Under the pieces are notes generated by a model. The model made no database searches and was not told the DNA's origin. It was given only the letters and a program-made list of their open reading frames with translations. A program made the translations under genes and the position numbers. Source: Mytilisepta virgata (taxonomy: Eukaryota > Mollusca > Bivalvia > Mytilida > Mytilidae). Taken from it: a DNA stretch of 64,000 nucleotides. Location of the stretch: positions 25,327,139 through 25,391,138 of the forward strand of contig CM051512.1 in NCBI GenBank assembly GCA_028015205.1, read 5' to 3'. How positions within the stretch are numbered: the stretch's first letter is position 1; the number at the start of each line of letters is the position of its first letter. Positions 11,649 through 24,300 of this stretch are shown here, one piece after another.

Positions 11649-13177
11649 CTGAAACAGAAAAAAAACATTAAAATGAATATTTCAAGTTTCTAGATGAAGG
11701 TATTTTACTGTGGATTCATTTATTTTCGTGGATACCAATTTTCGTGAATAGAGAAAAAAGGCATTTCGTGGGATACGTAAATTCGTGGATTGCTGGCTTA
11801 GAAAAAATATTAAAAAGTTGTTGAAATACTTAAATTCGTGGCTTGACACATCAGATACATATGTATCATGAAAATTCTGCGATATTTGCCGATCATACTT
11901 TGATATTGTACAGTAAAGTACTAAAAATCAGAATTTAATATCACGTTTTTTATTGTTGCGACAGGGTGCAGATATAACATGTATACATTATACACAATAT
12001 AGTAATATTAGAACTCGCATGTTGATATTTGCTATATACATGTATATACTTCATTACAAAAAGTATATAAATGGCATTAAATGATTTTGTATTATTGAAT
12101 TGTAATGGGGATTTCCAATGATAAATGCACCCAAAAGTTTTAGAATTACAGTAGACTAAAACAAATTCGTTATATGGTAGTCTCTAAGGGTTGGCTTGGC
12201 CTTGTTTTGCTGCTTGAAAGAGGGTAACTATTTTTTATCCCAATCACCAACCACGTAGCCTTTCGGTTTCTGCTTTTTATGCCCGTTGACTGGAAAATTT
12301 AATCCAGGTGAGCAATACAGCTCCTGAGAGCATTTAGTTTTCATTGGCTAATAAATTAGAAGGATAATTACCAGAGGTCAGGTTCAACAGAACTGCTAGG
12401 ATTAAGAACGTAGCTTTCTTATCTAAACGCCATTTTAGAATAGTCATGACGACAGCACCAACAACAGCAATGAGTCCCAAAATGGCAAATGCTTGTACAG
12501 CCTTATACCAGTCTGTAAAATAGAAAAAAGTCTTCATAATATGAATATGAAAAATAGTTCACCAGAAATTAGTAAAAGCATTGTGATTAGTAAAAGCATT
12601 GTGATTGAGAGCAATTTATTGCATGCGTAAATCTTTCGGAGGCACAGCACGAAGTAAAACCCTGCAATCAAGTTATTAACACATTTAATTACTTTACTGG
12701 GACATTTAAATTCAATTAAACACCATTCCTAGGATATGATATTTAATGCAAAATTTTAAAATAGTGACTCATGCAATAAATGTATGTCAAAACTACACAA
12801 AAGTTATTGTGATATAATACCATTGATGTATCTCAAAATGTTTATGAAAAATGGACCTAAACAAAAAAAATTTGAACCAAACGAACGGACGTACGGACGG
12901 ACAAGTGTAAATCTATATGCCCCGACATATTCGTGGACGAGGCATAAAAAAATATGGTACATTTTTAAAATTACTTGCCTGTTACATATTTTAAAGTAAT
13001 ACATCCTGAAGTATATCTGTAGAAACTGCCTTTATCGTAGCATATGTTCCACAATCCCATGTTGTATTTGTAAAAATATTTGACTTTCACCCAAAACGGA
13101 GTTCCAAATGCAATAATGTGTAAGACAGCGGCTAATACTGTCAGCAATGTGCCAAAAACTGCAAATTTTTCTGCCAT
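11485..13177 (-). CDS. Claudin/PMP22-like four-TM protein, complete gene (3 exons)
   Basis: Exons 12979-13177, 12372-12512 and 11485-11648 join to 504 nt, 167 aa plus stop. The phases match at both junctions (1 then 1). TM1 is about residues 4-26. The first extracellular loop carries FW...GLW and two Cys, the signature of the PMP22/EMP/MP20/claudin family. TM2 (VQAFAILGLIAVVGAVVMTIL), TM3 and TM4 follow, with a short basic tail. Such proteins act in the plasma membrane, often at cell junctions. The invertebrate members are diverse, so no orthologue name is given. Intron 1 has a GC-AG splice site (CAG|GCAAGT). Two broken relatives flank it (10.5 kb and 15.6 kb), indicating a tandem array. Confidence 0.85.
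12372..12512 (-). CDS. Claudin-like gene, exon 2
   Basis: It starts after 'ttttttctattttacag' and ends CTCTG|GTAATT; 141 nt, phase 1 to phase 1. It encodes WYKAVQAF, TM2, a short basic loop (KWRLDKKA) and the first part of TM3. Confidence 0.85.
12979..13177 (-). CDS. Claudin-like gene, exon 1
   Basis: ATG at 13175-13177; 66 codons plus one base. It encodes TM1 and the extracellular loop with GLWNIC and a second Cys eleven residues on. The exon ends AACAG before GCAAGT. Using this GC donor is the choice that leaves G to join AC of exon 2 and gives an Asp before WYKAVQAF. Confidence 0.85.
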
Positions 13178-13373
13178 ACTTTCAAATTTCTAAAGCGACG
13201 TGTGTTCTGTGTCTGATCCGACAGTGATAATGGTTAACTAGCGTAAAATAGCTAGTGGTATTTGTAATTAAATGTTATAATTTTGGAAATTGCATCAATT
13301 ATTGACGACAAGATAACTATCATGAAATATCATCATTATACTCTTCACGGTATAGTAATTTGATTTAATATGA

Positions 13374-13679
13374 TAAGGCCACACCAACTTAATTTACAGT
13401 TCTTTGGATTTTTATAGAAAAAAAAACAGGTTTTTTTCTGGAGGACTAGATTTTTTAATTAAAATATTGCATAAAATTGACAAAAAATCACTATCAATTA
13501 CCAAATTTTAGAAGCGGGGGAACACTTTTTATTAATTTCTTGAACCATGAATGAATTGGAGAGAATTTTCAGCTTTTTGGCAAAATGAAGCGACAAAAGT
13601 TTTTTCCTTAAAATTTACAAAGTCCGAAAATCGGAGCGGCGAAATCCAAAGAACTCAAAATCAATTTGGTGTGGCCTAA
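13374..13679. mobile_element. MITE with 38-bp TIRs
   Basis: TAAGGCCACACCAACTTAAT...CTTTGGATTT at the left is mirrored at the right by AAATCCAAAG...TTGGTGTGGCCTAA. The 306-bp element is non-coding. Confidence 0.8.
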
Positions 13680-14201
13680 TTGTCGATTTCGTGAAATTTA
13701 AATTTGATAAAAAGATAGTATCCAAGCCGAAAATAATACTGTACGATTATGGCGCATACTTAATACTTTGGTAAAGGGATGCAATCATTTATCATCTGTA
13801 TTTAATAAATTTATTGGAGATAAGGACCCCAGGGTTAATTTTTCTGTCTAGTTTGAGAGTTTAATTTTAAAAAAAATCCAGATTTTACGAAAAAAATTAT
13901 TTCAGGTTTTGTTTTCTTAACACTATAACCCCTGGTTGAAAGTATATTTATGGGATATTCACAATAACATAAGCAAAGGGTTCTGCACCAGAAGTCATTT
14001 AAAACGGATACTGGTTATTTCTAACTCGAATAATTCAAGCCGTTTCCGTAACCGATTCTCTCCTTCGGTAAATGCAGTGATCTAATTTAGCGAATATAAC
14101 GACTGGATTATTCGGGTTAGGTTATTTCTAAATTTTCAGTTTGTGTCAACTAAGCTTAAACCATGCAACTTTCCTGTCGTAAACAATTTCTAGTAGCTGT
14201 G

Positions 14202-14247
<46 letters not shown>
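14202..14247. repeat. (TA)n microsatellite
   Basis: About 22 uninterrupted TA dinucleotides. The surrounding 13.7-15.2 kb shows no exon, RNA gene or element that I can support. Confidence 0.95.
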
Positions 14248-15230
14248 GATTCATTGCGTTTGTCCATACATGCACGCGCCGTACTTTTCAATAACAAGAA
14301 AGTCTTGCATCTCCTAATTCAAGACGACCACAGCACCGCTTCGGGCAGAATTCTTTCCCATCGCAAATTTGCAGGTTAAGCGAAGTAATATCAAACAATT
14401 ATGCAAATGAAACAGTGTAAATACTTCTAGTTCTATACGATCTGTCAATTGCAGGGTTTCACTATACTGGCCGACAAACTGTGAAAACCGAAAAGCGAAT
14501 CAACAATTGAAAAAAAGCAAAACCAAGCCCAGGAAGAAGAAAAAGAAAGCAAAAAGCACCAGCAAACACGATACAGAAATATAATAATTATTTCAAAGCA
14601 GATAAGCAAGACGGTTACAATTATAACACTTCGGCTTGGGTCATATACCCTTGTGTAGCCCGTATATTGTGATATTTACTTGAATGTCAGTAACTATTAT
14701 TATATATAGTTTACATTGTAATTTATTAGCCTTAGAACAAGACAATTGACATGTGAATAATAAAAAATGCAAATATCAATATTTACCCAAACTGATCATA
14801 TTGTCCGTCTATAAGGAGTTCACATCTTGATTTTTGTTATAAATTAATTTATTGGAAACTCCTTTGATTACAAAAAATAGAACATCCTGTATGCAAATTC
14901 AAATCGTTGCCATCTCAGTTTGCATTTAAATTTGGGATTATTAGAGCCAAACCTTAAAAAAACTGGAAACGCCAATTATGGCCACACTAATCATAATAAC
15001 AATTGATTCTTATTAATAACTTTCTTATGCAAACAACTCAGTTACTAAATATCTTGCATAAGAGACGGATTTGGGGTAACCTTTCATCAGGTATGCCTTG
15101 GAATGCCAAAAATATCATTGAATGTTGTGAGTAATAAATGAATGAGTAGTAAAAAACGAGACAAGGTTAACTTTGCTGGGCGAGTTGAAACCTTACTTCA
15201 AATAAGTGACAAAGAACTTAATATGCACTA

Positions 15231-15442
15231 GTTACACAGGCAAAACAAACCACACATGTGTCACACATGAACATGGAAACGCATGTATCACGCATGAACC
15301 TGGAAACGCATGTGTCATTGGTGTGTTTTGCAAACATATGTCACATGCATGGCATGAAACATCTCCAACACCTGCGTGTGACACACATGTGAAACGCATG
15401 TGTCACGCATGTGCATATGTGTGGCATTTTTGCCTGTGTAAC
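15231..15442. mobile_element. MITE rich in CACATG, TIR GTTACACAGGCAAAA
   Basis: A perfect 15-bp inverted repeat (GTTACACAGGCAAAA at left, mirrored by TTTTGCCTGTGTAAC at right) bounds 212 bp filled with CACATG/GCATGT words such as 'cgcatgtgtcacgcatg'. The short ORF inside is an accident of this repeat. Confidence 0.8.
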
Positions 15443-15567
15443 CTTGTGAATAACAAACTACTTAAGAGATTTTAAAGGATTTATTCAAAACTGGGAACTG
15501 AACAATTAAATTCACATTAAATTCTTCATACTGATTTTCATTAAATATTCAATATTTCAAAATTTGT

Positions 15568-15689
15568 ATCAAAGAATTTATTATAAAGTCGATAAAAACA
15601 CTTCCAATGGAAAACACAATGGCAACAATTCCAAAAATGAAATTTTGGGGGAAATACTTGCCTCCAAATACAATCACGACAATCAGAAT
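15568..15689 (-). pseudogene. Claudin-like exon 3 remnant
   Basis: On the minus strand it reads ILIVVIVFGGKYFPQ...IFGIVAIVFSIGSVFIDFIIN, aligning with TM3-TM4 of the intact gene (ILTAVSVYGAK...FEIAAIIFSIGGAFIHFMEI). There is no proper acceptor before it and no recognised exons 1-2 upstream, so it is probably a decayed tandem copy. Confidence 0.6.
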
Positions 15690-15871
15690 AGTAATTATCA
15701 TTTTTTTACATTTGATAGAATGATTTTATTTGTGCGACGACTCCATTTAACGATTGTGGCACTAAGTAAACATTAAGGGACTTTTGGAAAGATTCGGTAA
15801 ATCTTTACATGCACTTTCCCATTTACGTCCGTGACTTTCGAGGACCACGGAGACCAAAACAGTCTTTAATG

Positions 15872-16401
15872 TAGGCTTTTTACTTGACGTTTGTCATTTA
15901 GTGAAGGGTAAACTTCATTAAATTAAAACACAAAATAGGAGTTGAAGCTATATGTTTAGCATTGATTAGCAGTTGACCATTAAAAGATACTTATCTTAAC
16001 AAAGTATGTTTCAAATTTTAACAGGATATATTGAGCACATCGAAGTCTACACGATTTTTAATTTACCCAAAAATTGTTAATTTTGTGATTTTTCGTGCAC
16101 ATTTGATTTTTTTACGGACAAGGCGACATAACTCCAGAACAACATCTGACTTTAATACAGTAACAGTTTAGACATGATAGAGGAGCCTAAGGAAATTTCA
16201 GTCTAGTGAGTCTTTTTAGCAACTTCAAACTTTGATCACAGATACAAAGAACTTGGCAATATTTTGTAACCATTTTTCACCATTTTAGTAAGGATGATTT
16301 AAGTTTTTTAGAATAATTATGAATATTTACCCTGGAAACAATAAGAAAAATATGTTCATGTACTTATTAATAAAGTTTCATTTTTTTAAGTAGAAAGGCT
16401 A
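15872..16401 (+). mobile_element. 530-bp MITE family B, copy 1
   Basis: It starts TAGGCTTTTTACTTGACG and ends AAGTAGAAAGGCTA (imperfect ~14-bp TIR). It is flanked by the 7-bp direct repeat TTTAATG. Three other copies are at 20242, 23084 and 34107. Non-coding. Confidence 0.85.
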
Positions 16402-17591
16402 TTTAATGTCTTACGAAATGTTCCTTTTTTGTTTAGTTTGGTTTGGTTTGATTTAAATTACACTATACCATCTGATTAAAATTTACATTGAACAGTGTTT
16501 CTGTATCTACTGTAGGTAACATTGACGACGTTGAATTTTCCATTTAGTGTTTAGTTTAATGTATGATGAATGTATGCAATGCAGTATTCAGAACCATTCA
16601 TGTGACTATACTAGTCAACAAAAGAAACGATACAGGGTAATGCATTTTCATATATTCATAATTTAAAATAGCTGTGTACTAAGCAGAAAAATAGACCCAC
16701 ACGTCTGATTTTCCTAGTAGATTGTTTTTTCATCAAACGCATGGAATTTGTGCAAAAAGTTTGAAATAAAAAAATTCCACTTTTTGAGATTTCAAAATCA
16801 CATTTTTAAACCCAAAATTAAAAAATCAGTATTTTTACCCCTTTATGTGAATTATAATGTCTGGGAGACAAAAGATTTGAGTTTTTTCTAATGATTTCTG
16901 CGACTGGATTTTCATTTTACAAAATGTGTGTCGATTTTCTTCTCGATTTTCCGCAAATTGAATGTAACCCTCTTTTTGGAAATTTACATTTCCAGAAAAT
17001 TTCAAGTGTTCTCCAAATTTCGAAATGAAACCCATTAGATCAAGAAATGAAGTAGCAAACCACTGCTGCCCTCATACTTAAGTTTCTTTAAGGAAATACC
17101 AAGATATTTGGTTCCGAACTCGTGTATCGTTACTTTTGTTGACTATTATATATGATTTCGTGTATAGAAACTTCTATAACTCGGATGCTCCGGTCGCGTA
17201 TGCAATAATTCCTCTTCTTAAGACAACTGACGTATTGCTTAATAATACAGACCACATGTTTATACTGTAAGATGAACGCACGAACGCACCAATCTACGGG
17301 AGGTTCTCGCGAGTTGTTAATAAGCACACCAACGAGAAAAATACACGTAGAAATGCTTTGGATATCTTTTTTAAAGATATAACACGTTTATGTTATGTAT
17401 TATAAGACTGTATTTCGCTGCAATAATGTAGTTTAAGTTTTGTCTCTCAAACTAGTATTTTTGGATATGTTTTATCAGTTTAGCTTCATTGAGTTCAATT
17501 TCATGTACAACCAGTTCTAAAATATAATATAGTTTTTGTATCTTATTTTCATTTTATGTACTAAGTATATCATTGTTATGCGTATAATTAA
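16402..17591. other. Non-coding stretch, no feature found
   Basis: AT-rich sequence with no recognisable exon. The short minus-strand ORFs near 16.9 and 17.2 kb have no family resemblance and no splice context. Probably intergenic between the claudin-like cluster and the P4HA gene. Confidence 0.45.
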
Positions 17592-19587
17592 ACAAGAGGC
17601 TCTCAAGAGCCTGAATCGCTCACCTGGCAAACAATGCACTATAAACTAAATTAATATATTAATGTTTGTTGTAAATTAAACTGAGTATTAAAGGTCATGT
17701 AAAATGCTGAAAATACCTTTAAAAGCCTTCCAAGAACCTCTGGAAAGAAATGGGCATGAGTTCTCCCTACGCTTGATTAAGATACAGTCATGGTCAATCT
17801 GATGATTTACAATACAAAATACAAGCTTTAATTCATCTTCAAATAAAAGTATAAATCTTTTGGTCTATATGTTGTCTTTGTTTTAAAAAAGTTTGAAATA
17901 AGTTATGTAAAAATTGTGGGTTAAGGCTTTTTATTTTCTATTATGCTTGATCTTTGATCATATTGACTAGGCTATTGGTTTTTATCCAATAAACCATGCT
18001 TAACTCATCTGTCATTTTGTAGTTTCATCCAAATCCCCCTAATAGTTTCAGAGGAGAAGATGTTTGAAAATTTGTTAACAACGATGATGACGGACACCAA
18101 GTGATAGCAATTAAAAGCTCACATATTATGAAGTTTAATCATTGTTATACAACATTCTCATCATCACCATACACTAAGGATACCATGTTTACTTTAAAAA
18201 CCAAATATTGTTGAAATCCGAGCAAGTGTAAAAAATGGCGGGAAAATGGCAGCCATTTTAAAAATGGCCGTCCGAAACAAACTTTCATCATCACCATTCA
18301 ACTCGGGATACCATGTTTACCTTGAAAGTAGCTTTCATCTTCATTTTCTTTCTATAATTCAGGAAAAAATAGCAAAAAACAGCATTTTGACCCCTATGTT
18401 CTATTTTTAGTAAGTGCGGACATGTTTTTCGACCAATCAAAAATCCAAGCATTACCTTTTTGCAGAATACCCTAAGGAACAATCTTACCAAGTTTCATTT
18501 GATTTTGAATAGTAGTTTCAGAGAAGAAGAAATATTAACATAAAAAAAAGCCAAAAATGTCAAAAAAGGGCAATAACTCTAACATCAGTTGACAGATTTT
18601 CACGAAAATCAGCACACAGGTAGCTCTCATCATGCTGAACACTTTCAACCTGCCAGAATTTGCCGTAACCTAATGATTTTTGAGATATTTGCGAAAAAAT
18701 GTTGTTTGACCCTATGTTCTATTTTTAGTAACAGCGGCCATGTTTTTCGACGAATGAAAAATCCCCACATCAGTTCTATGCAGGGTACCCCTAGGAACAT
18801 TCATACCAAGTTTGGTTCTAATTAGTCAAGTAGTTTCAGAGGAGAAGATTTTTGAAATAATAACATAAAAAAAAGCCAAAAATGTCAAAAAAGGGCAATA
18901 ACTCTAACATCAGTTGACAGATTTTCACGAAAATCAGCACACAGGTAGCTCTCATCATGCTGAACACTTTCAACCTGCCAGAATTTGCCGTAACCTAATG
19001 GTATTTGAGATATTTGCGAAAAACTGTTGTCTGACCCCTATGTTCTATTTCTAGTAACAGCGGCCATGTTTTTCGACGAATGAAAAATCCCCACATCAGT
19101 TCTATGCAGGGTACCCCTAGGAACATTCATACCAGGTTTGGTTCTAATTAGCGAAGTAGTTTCAGAGGAGAAGATTTTTGAAATAATAACATAAAAAAAA
19201 GCCAAAAATGTCCAAAAAGGGCAATAACTCTAACATCAGTTGACAGATTTTCACGAAAATCAGCACACAGGTAGCTTTCATCATGCTGAACACTTTCAAC
19301 CTGACAGAATTTGCCGTAACGTAATGATCTTTGAGATATTTGCGAAAAATTGTTGTCTGACCCCTATGTTCTATTTTTAGTAACAGCGGCCATGTTTTTC
19401 GACGGATCAAAAATCCCCACATCAGTTCTATGCAAAATACCCCAAAGAACATTCATACCAAGTGTGGTTCCAATTGGTCAAGTAGTTTCAGAGGAGAAGA
19501 GTTTTGAAAAATTGTTAACGACGACAACGGACGACGACGGACGCCAAGTGATGGCAATAGCTCACATGGCCTTCGGCCAGGTGAGCT
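17592..19587 (-). mobile_element. Non-coding transposon family A, copy 2 (inverted)
   Basis: It begins ACAAGAGGCTCTCAAGAGCCTGAATCGCTCACCTGG and ends CCAAGTGATGGCAATAGCTC...GGCCAGGTGAGCT, the reverse order of copy 1. The middle holds three ~325-bp direct repeats (starting near 18539, 18866, 19190) with 'gggcaataactctaacatcag' and 'aacagcggccatgtttttcgac'. No transposase. Confidence 0.78.
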
Positions 19588-19837
19588 AAAAAGACATTCA
19601 AGGGTTTCCAACAAATGAGCAACCATTTGAATTTTTTTTTTCTTGTGACAAAAAGGGATTCTACATGTAGTTTCCTGTAGAAATTAAATCCTGACAATTT
19701 CACCAAATTTTGGACCCTGCCTTTTTCCAGATCTACTATCTCATAAAAGTCATTTTGTTATTCCTGGGATTGAAATTCGTACCGTTAAATCTTCCGTAAG
19801 TGACTCCCTTCCAGCGACTTCAAACACAAAGAGGTTT

Positions 19838-20063
19838 TTATTTTGTGATAAAATTTTTATTTTAATTTCTTCACACTAGAACCCTGGTTGATTACACCAT
19901 AGTGGTACTTGTAAGTACGTCACCACGGCATTCACAAGAACATCTGAATGTGCCAGCTCTGATGAAATTGTACCATTGAAATATAGAGTTTTTGTTTACT
20001 TTGATTCAAAAACAGATTTCCTCTCGTATATGGCTTCTTGTATCAGTGTTCTATAGGAGTTGA
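19838..20063. repeat. ~220-bp dispersed repeat, copy 2
   Basis: Near-identical to 10790-11010 (for example 'ggtacttgtaagtacgtcaccacgg'). Same orientation; non-coding. Confidence 0.8.
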
Positions 20064-20241
20064 TACAGGTAACTTTCCCCACACGATACTTGCTATTTCA
20101 TCCCAACTGGATGATATTCAGATCACCCCACTAGTAATATCAACAAAGATAGTGTATCTACTACTGAGTCGTTTCTTTTACAGGTTTTCGCTATCCTGGC
20201 CAAAATTCACAAACTGCAAAAAACCAAAAAGGCCAATCAAC

Positions 20242-20770
20242 TAGGCTTTTTACTTGACGTTTGTCATTTAGTGAAGGGTAAACTTCATTAAATTAAAACA
20301 CAAAATAGGAGTTGAAGCTATATGTTTAGCATTGATTAGCAGTTGACCATTAAAAGATACTTATCTTAACAAAGTATGTTTCAAATTTTAACAAGATATA
20401 TTGAGCACATCGAAGTCTACACGATTTTTAATTTACCCAAAAATTGTTAATTTTGTGATTTTTCGTGCACATTTGATTTTTTTACGGACAAGGCGACATA
20501 ACTCCAGAACAACATCTGACTTTAATACGGTAACAGTATAGACATGATAAAGGAGCCTAAGGAAATTTCAGTCTAGTGAGTCTTTTTAGGAACTTCAAAG
20601 TTTGATCACAGATACAAAGAACTTGGCAATATTTTGTAACCATTTTTCACCATTTAAGTAAGGATGATTTAAGTTTTTTAGAATAATTATGAATATTTAC
20701 CCTGGAAACAATAAGAAAAATGTGTTCATGTACTTATTAATAAAGTTTAATTTTTTAAGTAGAAAGGCTA
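20242..20770 (+). mobile_element. MITE family B, copy 2
   Basis: Same ends and interior as copy 1 with a few substitutions. Its flanks (AATCAAC and CAATATA) do not form a target duplication, unlike the other three copies. This copy may have arrived by recombination or duplication rather than by its own insertion. Confidence 0.8.
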
Positions 20771-21191
20771 CAATATATAACCTGAGTGTTTATACAGTAG
20801 TGGTCATTCTATACGTTCTTTCAAATTTCTATGATGAATTATCCGCACAATAAGGCAATTTTTGCTTTTGAAAGAATGCACTTGAAAATAAAGTTGTTAC
20901 CAAATTTATATAAAAATTTATTCGAAAACTGTCCACCAAAATGCTTAAATTTTAAACCGCTTTCATAGATCATCTAATAAGTACAGATTTAAAAAACAAA
21001 TATGAACAAACAATGAATTCATATGTAAACAAAATAAACCTTGTCTTCAAGATATCACTCAATGAAGTAAAATTTCTTAAACTAAAAATACATTGGTAAA
21101 AAATCATATATTTGTAAAAAGTTATCCTTTCAAATAAATCTTTATTTAAAACCTTAAAATTATAATTCCAAAATTTAACTTTTGCTAACAA

Positions 21192-21374
21192 TTAAAGATA
21201 AGAATATGTCCAAATTGATGGCTTTGTCTGTAGAAAGTTCATGTCCTGATTCTTCGTATGAATCCATTTATTTGCTATCCATTTTGATCCAAAGAAAACG
21301 GGGCATCCAGCATGTAAATTCATAGGATCCCCTTCTCCATTTTCGTCTAAATTTGTGAATATCAGTGCTGAACC
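21192..21374 (-). CDS. P4HA-like, last exon (distal His, Lys)
   Basis: 183 nt from 'ttttttttgtag' to TAA (21192-21194). It encodes GSALIFTNLD, GDPMNLHAGCPVFFGSKWIANKWIH and a 17-residue tail. HAGCP supplies the third iron ligand and GSKW the 2-oxoglutarate-binding Lys. Confidence 0.88.
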   Translation of the reverse strand, partial: GSALIFTNLDENGEGDPMNLHAGCPVFFGSKWIANKWIHTKNQDMNFLQTKPSIWTYSYL

Positions 21375-24300
21375 CTACAAAAAAAATGACATGCACGAAA
21401 CATGATTATTTACAGGATTACATATAAAAACGATTATAAAGATGAAATAGAAGCCATATCAGAGTTACCTACCCAAAAAATAATATATTTGGAAAAGTGG
21501 TTTTTTTTATCAGGGTTTAATACAAATGTCTTCGAGATTGAAATGTCAATCTCTCAATATCTAAGTAAAAATATAATTTAATATTAATTTTAATGCAAAC
21601 TTTGTTGAATTATGACTTTCTCAAAGCTTAAAATGTTGAAATCCTGAATAGTAACCAAAGACGTTGCTGAACGAATAAGCTGAGGGTCAAATGAAACGCC
21701 TCCACTGCTAAACTATCTTTTTGTGATATATAGAATTATTCTGGTGTTTTGTTTTTAGGAATATCTAATATGTCTAATTATTTCAGTTATATTTCACGTC
21801 CTTCTGGAACTCACACTTCACTTGATTTTATTTTTAATATTTGCAAAAACTAAGGAATATCTCCCTCGCGCATAGCTCTGTCCTCAGATGGTATTGGTAT
21901 AACCCCTTTTGGTCATTTTGGCATTTTTGAATTTGCTCTTCAACCTTTTTGGATTGTTGTTTTGTTTTTCAACTTTTTAGGCATTGAGCACAACTAATAA
22001 GTCGTGATTGGACGAAGTGTGCACATCTTGTGCATCAAATTCGGCATCAAAGAATTTATTCTGGTGTTGTGTATGTAGAATTAACTACTTTCTGATCTCT
22101 TCAGTTATATTTCACGTCCTTCTGGAACTCACACTTAACTTGATATTTCTCACCGACAATGTGACGGGTGCTATTAACAGATCAGGATATGCTTACTCTT
22201 CGGGAGCATCTGATTTAACTCCCGTTTTTCAGTAGGAGTCCACATTGCTAGTGTTTTAATTTCTGTGCTGTTTAGCTCTATTTTTGTTTAGTTTAAGGTT
22301 TGTTTTTTCATTCTTTTAGTTATACATGTATCCTTGTGACATTTGTCTACTCTGTTCCATTCTCATGACATTTTCTTTTCCTTTTTTTTCTCGAATTCAA
22401 TTACTTTTCCAACTTTTTGTCGCTTTTGGTATTCTTTTGACGATATTATCATGCCCGGAAAACTTTATTTACTCATACCTTAACAGGTGAAACAGCTAAA
22501 TCTAGTTTTGGGAAGACTGTAGAACCACCAATTTCAACATCACTCAACTGAAATTATGGACTGATGCACAAAAATTGCAAGTGTAAAGGAAAAAAAATAA
22601 TGGCGTAATACAGAAAATGCACAAATGTTATGAGTATAGAAACAAAATACTATGCAAACAATGAAAATACCTATAATTATGAATGTTCATGTAAACCAAA
22701 ACAAGAGATCTACTTACAATTTCTTTTTCTTTTTTTTTTTTTTTTTTTTTATTTTTACAACATTTCTTGTAATTGGTGAAATTCAGTGGTTGTGTACAAA
22801 AAGACTGAAATTTCACGATGAATAAAAAAAATATGAATATAAATGAATAATTTAATATTTGATGTAACGCGTCATTTGATTGGTCATTTTTTTTCGTCTA
22901 TCATATCATAGACTAAATGTTCTTCTCTGCCATGACGTCAACAAAGGGAATCCCAGCGTTTTAGACGTCAAAACAACAGTTGGAAGTAAATTATAAGGAT
23001 TGACTAATTTTGTTTTGAGTCTACTCGAAATAACCTCAATGCACATGGTGTACACTTTCAACTAACCGCTACGCGGGTTATTTTAGCCTTTCTACTTAAA
23101 AAAATGAAACTTTATTAATAAGTACATGAACACATTTTTCTTATTGTTTCCAGGGTAAATATTCATAATTATTCTAAAAAACTTAAATCATCCTTACTAA
23201 AATGGTGAAAAATGGTTACAAAATATTGCCAAGTTCTTTGTATCTGTGATCAAAGTTTGAAGTTGCTAAAAAGACTCACTAGACTGAAATTTCCTTAGGC
23301 TCCTCTATGATGTCTATACTGTTACCGTATTAAAGTCAGATGTTGTTCTGGAGTTATGTCGCCTTGTCCGTAAAAAAATCAAATGTGCACGAAAAATCAC
23401 AAAATTAACAATTTTTAGGTAAATTAAAAATCGTGTAGACTTCGATGTGCTCAATATATCTTGTTAAAATTTGAAACATACTTTGTTAAGATAAGTATCT
23501 TTTAATGGTCAACTGCTAATCAATGCTAAACATATAGCTTCAACTCCTATTTTGTGTTTTAATTTAATGAAGTTTACCCTTCACTAAATGACAAACGTCA
23601 AGTAAAAAGCCTAGTTATTTAGTGTGCACCACGTGATTGAGGTTATTTATTCATAGACTGAAAAAAATAACAATCAATTCTTAAATGACTTTTTTTCAAA
23701 TATGATCTAGAAACAGTCTTGTTTATGATAAGAAACTGAGTTTTATACATAAAAATTCAGTGTTGAAATCATATCTCCCGACCGACATTAGCAAAAAAAC
23801 TGGTTTCTGGATCAGCATACATACATATAAGAGTATGGTCAACATTCTGTTTGTACCAGTCCAAAATGTCTCGTCAACCTGGAAATAAAATGTTTCATAA
23901 ATATATTTCACACTTTGTTGAAAAGACATTGTGTTATCATGCCAAAAACTAATACGTTCAAATGTTGATACCGTGGATAGATGGATTATTCACTTAAAAA
24001 AGTAAGACATTAGTATGTTGCGAAACAGCTCAAATGACAAAAGAATACGAGGAAAATAAATGAAAATGATGAGCTGTTAAAAGAGGCAAAATGCACAAGT
24101 CAAACAAAACCAAATACAAAAAACAACAACCAAAGTTAAAACCGAAAATTGTCCAACGTTTCGACCAATATGTCCTTGATCACACGAGCATGAAAAAATA
24201 GAAATGTGTTGACTCTTGGAAACTCAGAGCAAGACTGATAGACGTTTTAGGTCTTTTTACTAGCGCAGGGCAGTGGACCGATTGAAAAGACATACAGATT

